Positions 57,915 to 64,000 of a stretch of DNA of 64,000 nucleotides are shown one piece after another (the stretch's first letter is position 1; the number at the start of each line of letters is the position of its first letter). Position numbers and translations under genes: made by a program. Below the pieces are notes generated by a model that saw only the letters and a list, made by a program, of their open reading frames with translations, had not been told where the DNA came from and did not search any database. This DNA comes from Papio anubis (lineage: Eukaryota; Chordata; Mammalia; Primates; Cercopithecidae): the NCBI RefSeq assembly GCF_008728515.1, contig NC_044978.1, positions 8,686,452 to 8,750,451 on the forward strand. Direction: 5' to 3'.

Positions 57915-58766
57915 CTGGTGTCTGAGGTTTGAACCAGAGCAACTCCATCTTGCACAGGGGCTAGGTAAAATAACGCTGAGATCTGCCCGACCGCTTTCCT
58001 AGGAGGTTAGGCATTCTTAGTCTCAGGATGAAAATTAGCCGGGCGTGGGAGCAGGGGCCTGTAGTCCCAGTTACTTGGGAGGCTGAGACAGGAGAACTGC
58101 TTGAACCAGGGAGGCAGAGGTTACAGTGAGCCAAGATTACGCCACTACACTGCACTCCAGCCTGGGCGATGGAGCAAGACTCCATCAAAAACAAAGAAAT
58201 GAAAGGAAAGGAAAGGAGGGGAAGGGGAGGGGAGAAAAGAGGCAGTTGACACAAGATACAGGTCACAAAGTCCCTGCTGATAAAACAGGATGTGATAAAT
58301 AAGTCAGCCAAACCCACCAAAACCAAGAGGGTAACCAAAGTGAGCTCTGGTCACCCTCACTGCTCATTATATGCTAATTATAATGCATTCACATGGTAAA
58401 ATACATTTGCACCAGCACCAGGACAGTTTACAAATGCTGTGGCAACATTGGGAAGTTACCTTAGATGGTCTAGAAAGGGAAGGAGCCTTCACTTCCAGGA
58501 AATCTCCATCCCTTTCTGGAACACTCATGAACAACCCAACCCTTGTTTAGTATACGCTCAAAATATCACCATAAATATAGCCAACAAGCAGCCCTTGGAG
58601 CAGCTCTGCCTACGGAGTGGCCACCCCTCTATCTCTTTACTTTCCGAGTAAACTTGCTTTCACTTTACTCTGTTGACTCACACTTGAGTCCCTTCCTGTG
58701 CAAAGCCAAGGATCCACATGGTTTCCTGGAATGAACCCTAATTTGGGGTTTGCCCTGTGACACTGG
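57915..58766 (+). mobile_element. Solo class I ERV LTR (family A, copy 2) with nested Alu
   Basis: The LTR 57919-58762 opens 'tgtctgaggtttgaaccagag' and closes 'tttgccctgtgaca'. A perfect 4-bp duplication CTGG lies at 57915-57918 and 58763-58766. It shares 'gagcaactccatcttg', 'acaagatacaggtca', 'gctgataaaacagg' and 'cttgctttcactttactct' with 47016-47565. It has an extra block 'cattatatgctaattataatgcattcac' and a different 3' end, so it is another subfamily. A 3'-half Alu is inserted near 58031. Confidence 0.92.
58031..58245 (+). mobile_element. Alu 3'-half nested in the LTR, with GA-rich tail
   Basis: It runs 'aaattagccgggcgtggg ... ccagcctgggcgatggagcaagactccatc' and is followed by a purine-rich tail of GAAAG/GGGGA units at 58195-58245. 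The left half of the Alu is absent. Confidence 0.93.
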
Positions 58767-59486
58767 ACTCTTCAGACAGTGGTGGTAGAGAAGGTTCTAT
58801 TTTAAGGAAAAATTATAGCCCAAGTAATGATTCTCTAATGGTGGAATTCCAGATACCATGGAAAAGCTGGGGCCAAATGACACACAAACCATAGGATATT
58901 GACTGACTTCCATCTAGGACTAGTCTAACTCTCATCTACATACTTCCAGGTTATTTTATCATGTTGCATATTTTGTCAAAACAAGAATATCTTGGCAGTA
59001 CAAGAGGGACATGATTATTAATGTGATGACATTTAAAACCGCTTTTTATATGGAAATACTTATTTCAAAATCCACATCTTAATTATAATATAGATACATA
59101 TTTATAAGATACACACTTTGAAAATACTCAATGAATTAAGATAATGCCAGTGTTTACTTACGGAATGGTTTCACATGCAAAAACCACTACAAGTGAAGGG
59201 TTTAAATGAATAGACTATTTTCACCTTTATACTCGCATTTGAACAGCTGAAAGAACTATTCTTTGTAATTGAAGAGGTTCTACTGCAGGGGTCAGTACTT
59301 CAGCAGATGTCAACAGATTCTTACAAGTTAAAGCTTTCTAGAGAGTGGAATTCACCTCAGCTGAAGGGAAACACCTGGAGTCTGATATGTCCATATTAGT
59401 GCCTACAGTACTGCAAATGAAAGTGAAGTGGCTGACAATATACATATAATGCTTTTTGCGAGTATCACTGAAAACAAAGGCATGCT
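58767..59486. other. Repeat-poor stretch, no gene seen
   Basis: No recognised mobile element. It precedes the tandem duplication. Confidence 0.5.
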
Positions 59487-59766
59487 CAGTAATGCCTGCG
59501 GTAATTGATAACCTTTACACTCTGGATTATATTGATTAAACCATTCAGAAGATGCCAAACTATTACAGTGAGGCTTTCTGGGTCAGCGATGCCTACACAA
59601 AGCATTATGTCCCACACGCCTGTTTTCAGTGATGCCTGCAGTAATTGATAACCTTTATACCACTGTTACATTGGTCAAGACATTCAAGCCATACTAAGGT
59701 ATGACAGCATATTTCTGGATCAATGACTACACAGAACATTATGTACCATATCACATCCTAACTCTC
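59487..59766. repeat. Ancient 140-bp tandem duplication
   Basis: Unit 1 (59487-59626) and unit 2 (59627-59766) share 'cagt-atgcctgc-gtaattgataaccttta' at the start, 'att-gtcaa/attaaaccattca' in the middle, and 'tctggatcaatgactacacagaacattatgt' versus 'tctgggtcagcgatgcctacacaaagcattatgt' at the end. Periodicity is exactly 140 bp at the first block. Divergence by eye is about a quarter, so the duplication is old. Confidence 0.85.
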
Positions 59767-60557
59767 TGTAACGTCTGAATATGCATTCATACTAGTGAGG
59801 ACAGTGTTTAGAAAATAATAGAATGTGCTTCTTTGAAGTATGCATTTATTCTACTTACTGGTTCTAAATAGACATTTTTCCTAATGAACAACTTATCAAA
59901 ACACACAAAGCATTTGAAAGCAACATTACTGATTGGGTTAGGCTTTACTTAAACTACTTGGTTTAATTATAATGATTAAGCTGCCTACTGGGGATTCAAT
60001 TTTTAATGACTTAATTTAATGTGCTGTTCGTTAAAATGTCACCTTGTGAAGTTTTCTTTATCCTGTTATCAACTTACTGGGCGCTCAAACAAAGATAAAC
60101 ATTATCTGAAAAACCACTACTGAAGCAAGTATGAATTTTGGCCTGCAAAGACAGATTTATAAGTAATATAACTTTTTTTTTCTCCTAACAGTTTAATTTC
60201 TGAGTTTAAGGCTCCATTTTGAGGGATAAACAAAGGAAAAAAGAAAAAACATAGCACACCTCATACCATTCGCGTTTTCTTTACTTAGCCCTGAAAGGAA
60301 CTGGCCTAAGTCAGCGGTATGCTGCGCCCCTTCATACTGGCTCACAGGCATTGATTGTTACAATTGAAAGCTGGTTGACATATTGATAACCTGGAATTCA
60401 CTATGGTGGATGTATTTATACCAGGGGAAATCAAAAACACTATAAATCGGAGCTACACCCAGAAATGCCTGTTAAACATGGCCAGCACACCAGACTCTAC
60501 AACTGATGTAATGACCAGCATTAACTTCAACAAATATTCTTCAGTGCCATTTGGGAT
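59767..60557. other. Repeat-poor block, possible conserved non-coding DNA
   Basis: 59930-60060 is dense in TAAT/ATTA cores ('ggtttaattataatgattaagc', 'ttttaatgacttaatttaatg'). 60354-60364 is the palindrome 'attgttacaat'. The stretch 60265-60345 is CpG-richer. No ORF with recognisable features. Confidence 0.4.
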
Positions 60558-60943
60558 TGTTATGGTCAGAATTGCGTGCAGCCCCCAAATTCATATGTTG
60601 AAACCTCAACCCCTAATGTAACTGTATTTGGAGACAGGGCCTTCAAGGAAATATAAGTTAAATGAGGCCATTAGGGTGGGGCCCTAGTCCAATATGATTG
60701 ATGTCTTTATAAGGAAAGAGAGAGACGAGGATGTTTGTGCACAGAGGAAAGGCCATATGAGGGCACAGTAAGAAGCTGGCCATCTGCAAGTCGAGCAGAG
60801 AGACCAGACGGCAGGAAACATAAAATCTGCCATCACCTTGGTGTTGGACTTCCAATCTCTAGAAGTGTGAGAAAATAAATGTCTGCTGTTGAAGGCACTC
60901 AGCTTGTTGTATTTTGTCATGGCAGCCCTAGCAAACTAATTCA
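60558..60943 (+). mobile_element. MaLR LTR (MST/MLT1A-like)
   Basis: It opens 'tgttatggtcagaattgcgtg' and continues 'cccaaattcatatgttgaaacctcaaccccta', 'ggtggggccctagtccaatatgattgatgtctttataagg' and 'attttgtcatggcagccctagcaaactaattca'. Confidence 0.93.
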
Positions 60944-61409
60944 GTCGCTCAGAGCACTGGAGAAAGTAATATGCATAACACATCACTTATAACCTAAAAA
61001 CATTTGTAACCTTGTTTTGCCGTAAGACGTATGTGAACGTGAAAATGCAAGCATGTATGTGTGGTAAAGAGAACTACAGTTCACTGGAGAGAGAAGAAAC
61101 ATCTGGTTGGGAAAATGGAGTTCATGGAGGACATGGCTAATGAGTTGGGTTGTAACCAACAGAATTCTGATAGGCGGTAATAAAAGGAAGCTTGATGAAG
61201 TCAAAGGCAGAGAAGTAAGAAAAACAAATGAGTTTTTAAAATTACTGATACTTTTGTTACAACATGGGCTTAATGTGGGAGACTAGTGCAAATAAGTGTT
61301 CTAAGATTAATTGGTGAATCAGAAAGGACTACAGGACTAGGCAATGTTTTAGAGATGAACAATGAGTTGGAGGCTAAGAGTGAGATCACTAAGTGAGCCC
61401 AGAGCTAAG
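60944..61409. other. No feature recognised
   Basis: Unique-looking sequence. Confidence 0.5.
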
Positions 61410-61530
61410 TACAGATTCTAGGGCTGGAACACCTGCATTCCAATCACAGTTTCATAATAACAGGCCTAAGGCCTAGGTAAGAATCAAATGATTAATACAA
61501 AACAGTGCTTAGGTTTCTACTTGGCATGCT
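61410..61530 (+). mobile_element. Possible MIR fragment
   Basis: 'ttctagggctggaacacctgcattccaatcac' and 'aatcaaatgattaatacaaaacagtgcttagg' loosely follow MIR order. Confidence 0.45.
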
Positions 61531-61615
61531 AGTGCTATATATTCTCTAAAACAAGAACAAACAAATGAAAATTTCTAGTGGAAATGAGCAGGATATGGAT
61601 TTGAGAGTCGATGAT

Positions 61616-61977
61616 TGTATTCTGCCATGACAGTACCACAGACGGGGTGCCTAAACAACAGACACTGATTTTCTCACAGTTCTGCAGGCTGAGACTCTAA
61701 GATCAAGGTGTCTTCAGGGTCGTTTTTTTCTGAGATGTCTCCCTTGGCTTGTAGATGGCTGTTTTCTCTTTGAGTCTTCACAAGGTCTGTACTATCTGTG
61801 TCCAGATTTCTTCTCCTAAGGACACCTGCAATATTGGATTAGGGCCCTCCCTAATGACTTCATTTTAATTTGTCTTTTTAAGGATTCTTTCTCCAAATAT
61901 AGTGACATTCTGAGATACTAGAGATTATTAGCACTTCAGTATGTGAATTTTGCAGGTACACCACTCAGCCCATGACA
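61616..61977 (-). mobile_element. MLT1-like MaLR LTR
   Basis: Plus-sense text 'ccacagacggggtgcctaaacaacagacactgattttctcacagttctgcaggctgag', 'ttggcttgtagatggctg' and 'ggattagggccctccctaatgacttcattttaa' is the reverse complement of an MLT1-type LTR. It begins TGTCATGGG on the minus strand. Confidence 0.94.
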
Positions 61978-62149
61978 ATGGCCAGTAGAAAATAAGAGAA
62001 TGTGTAACTATTTGCATGATATAGTGACTGAGAGAAGAAGGCGAGAAGTAAAAGATTATTCCAACATTTCGATCTAGGGACAAGGTTGGGCCTATTGGCA
62101 GAATGAACTCAAAAAGCATGAACACTTCCCTATTTGTCAAGAAAGAATA

Positions 62150-62368
62150 AAAACAGGTTTTAGAACCAGACTTAGATTCATACTCCAATTGTGTTGTGAG
62201 ACCTGGAACATCATCTCATTTAATTTCAGTGAACTTGTCTACAAATAAATTTTAAATATCCACTTTGCAGTATTGCTAGGAGGATTCAACGAGACAACTT
62301 CTGTAAATATATGTAGAATAGTGTCAGGCATGGAATAGAAGTTCGATGGATACTATTTTTGTTTTGTT
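62150..62368 (+). mobile_element. MIR
   Basis: 'tagaaccagacttagattcatactcc', 'gtgagacctggaacatcatctcatttaa', 'attgctaggaggattcaacgagac' and 'gtgtcaggcatggaatagaagttcgatgg' lie in MIR order. Confidence 0.85.
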
Positions 62369-62686
62369 TTCATTACATTGTTTGTTGGTTTCATTATGTT
62401 GAAGGAAGACAGAAATGCCGAAGCATGCTCTAATTCCTAAAGTTCACCTCAACGTTAGAACCCTCCTATCGAAAGTGATCTTGCGGGATGTTTTGTTTAT
62501 AGGAGCCCCTTAGAAAGTGTATTTGCATGTAAATGTGTCTACCACCTGGTAGTAGGGCAACTAAGGAAGGGGGCTGCATCAGTAAAAAGGGGCAAAGTAA
62601 TGAAAAGAATAACAACATTTACTGTAGACAATATGGTCCCAAGATTGACTGTACTTAACAATGACAACCATTCTTCTCAAAATGCA
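62369..62686. other. No feature recognised
   Basis: Unique-looking sequence. Confidence 0.5.
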
Positions 62687-62989
62687 GGCTGGGCAGGGTG
62701 GCTCATCCCTGTAATCCCAGCACTTTGGAAGGCTGAGGTGGGAGGGTCATTTGAGATCAGGAGTTCCAGACCAGTCTGATGAACACGGTGAAACCCCGTC
62801 TGTACTAAAAATACAAAAAAATTAGCTAGGCCTGGTGGCACATGCCTGTAGTCCCAGCTGCTCAGGAGGCTCCAACAGGAGAATTGCTTGAACCCAAGAG
62901 GCAGAGGTTGCAATGAGCAGAGATCGCACCACTGCACTCCAGCCTGGGCGACAGAGTGATACTCCATCTCAAAAAAAAAAAAGAAAAGA
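62687..62989 (+). mobile_element. Full-length Alu (S/J-like)
   Basis: It opens 'ggctgggcagggtggctcatcc' and ends 'gatactccatctc' with an A-tail. Many substitutions ('caggaggctccaacaggag'). Confidence 0.95.
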
Positions 62990-63898
62990 CAATTCAATTG
63001 GAAGTCAATATTTATATTTGCATTATATTTTTATTCCATATTCATACTCCATATTGTAAACATAACTTGAATGATCTGATCATTTTCACTTCAAAAACAA
63101 AGAGAAGAAAGTGACCACTATTTGTCTTAAGAAAATAAAGTTGCTAAAAGTAATATTTTAGAATTCAGGATTTGCTTAGTGGTCCATGAAATACAAAATA
63201 TTTCATTTTGAGATCATGCTTTACCATAGGAGCTGAATTCAGAATGAAGATCATATTTTATAATTAAATGTCTGGAGCAGACAATGCTTTTTGTACAGAT
63301 TCTCTAGTTAGTGTTATAATACAAAGATACTGCATTATAGAGCTCAATCTAGTCATAAGATTTCTGTCTATCAAGAATTTTTATAATTCAGTCTTTATAT
63401 TGGTAGAGATAAAGGGAATATGCTTGTACAAAACCTTCCCTTCTTTCAATTCATAAAGTAGCTTTCTTATATAATTTATAAAATATCCTTTCTGTCATAA
63501 ATTGAATGTCATCGTGATATTTGTGTTTCAAATTTAGGAAAAGTGATTGTACTTAATATACAAGTTTAAATGACAAAATATTATAATTTTAATCTTTTTA
63601 AAATAAAATTTTTAATGTCAGAACTTATATTCTTTATTAAATAGTATAATAATCATAATTGCATTTCTTTTGGAACCTCAGAACTGTCATATCTAGCAAC
63701 ATATTTTCCATCCTAAGGTGGTGTGAGGATGAATTCAGGACCCATGGGCTACAGAGTGTGGAGCTGACTGCCAAGCTAGCCCTGCCCTCGAGGTGTCTGA
63801 GAGTTCCTTCCTTTCTTGTGTTCATGTGCCTGAAGTTTTTGGCTTTTGTCATTCACTCTTCTATTTACTACTGAACTGTTAGCTGCCCTTCATTCTTT
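62990..63898. other. No feature recognised
   Basis: AT-rich sequence. Opposed 71-codon ORFs at 63637-63874 overlap each other and look like chance. Confidence 0.5.
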
Positions 63899-63921
63899 TA
63901 TATATATATATATATATATAT
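63899..63921. repeat. (TA)n microsatellite
   Basis: About 11 TA units. Confidence 0.95.
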
Positions 63922-64000
63922 TCTTCTGATTATTTTTCTAACCATGTTGAGGGAAGGGAGATAATTCCCAGACACAGCACCCCTCTATATCAGAACTAAT

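Noticed and set aside
47016..58762. A single ~11.7-kb provirus bounded by the two related LTRs
   Set aside because: The LTRs differ in length and subfamily, each has its own perfect 4-bp target duplication, and the interior holds Alu, MIR, MLT1 and THE1 sequence, not gag-pol-env.

Overview
The window looks like primate intergenic or deep-intronic DNA, most likely from an Old World monkey. It holds many Alu elements, MaLR and class I endogenous retrovirus LTRs, L1, L2 and MIR fragments, a Tigger DNA transposon and dinucleotide microsatellites. Several young Alus (about 9343, 13294, 16648, 44532 and 49489) share variants I associate with cercopithecid AluY lineages: 'ctcaagcctgtaatccc' near the start, 'ctagccgggcg' in the middle, and 'ccggccac' where human AluY usually has 'cgcgccac'. 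That lineage call rests on remembered Alu diagnostics, not on a database search.

I find no convincing protein-coding gene, exon, tRNA, snRNA or other functional RNA gene. The open reading frames are short and most lie in Alu (often antisense), LTR, L1 or microsatellite sequence. The window is AT-rich and gene-free, like a gene desert or a very large intron.

Layout. 0-2.3 kb: a diverged direct repeat, a microsatellite, an Alu with an internal duplication and a truncated Alu. 2.3-6.7 kb: mostly unique AT-rich sequence with one striking inverted repeat. 6.7-7.5 kb: a solo ERV LTR on the minus strand. 7.9-18.8 kb: a dense Alu zone with L2 and MIR fragments, a MaLR LTR and a cruciform-prone microsatellite. 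18.8-26.4 kb: repeat-poor and AT-rich. 27.6-29.3 kb: the 3' end of a minus-strand L1. 29.9-30.6 kb: a second minus-strand fragment that reads like an unusual L1/Tx1-type ORF2. 30.9-31.7 kb: two Alus, one heavily scarred by small indels. 33.4-34.8 kb and 37.0-39.5 kb: old plus-strand L1 sequence, with a MaLR LTR and a Tigger element between them. 43-49 kb: an L1 3' end, several LTRs and Alus. 54.8-62 kb: a cluster of MaLR LTRs (MLT1-, MST- and THE1-like) and a second solo LTR of the family seen at 47.0 kb. 59.5-59.8 kb: an old 140-bp tandem duplication in a repeat-poor block.

No genes work together here. The window mainly records retrotransposition, LTR recombination and local duplication. The best leads are the atypical L1/Tx1-like ORF2 relic, the 140-bp tandem duplication with its repeat-poor surroundings, the ACAAT inverted repeat at 2.9 kb, and two Alus whose indel pattern suggests an uncorrected assembly patch.
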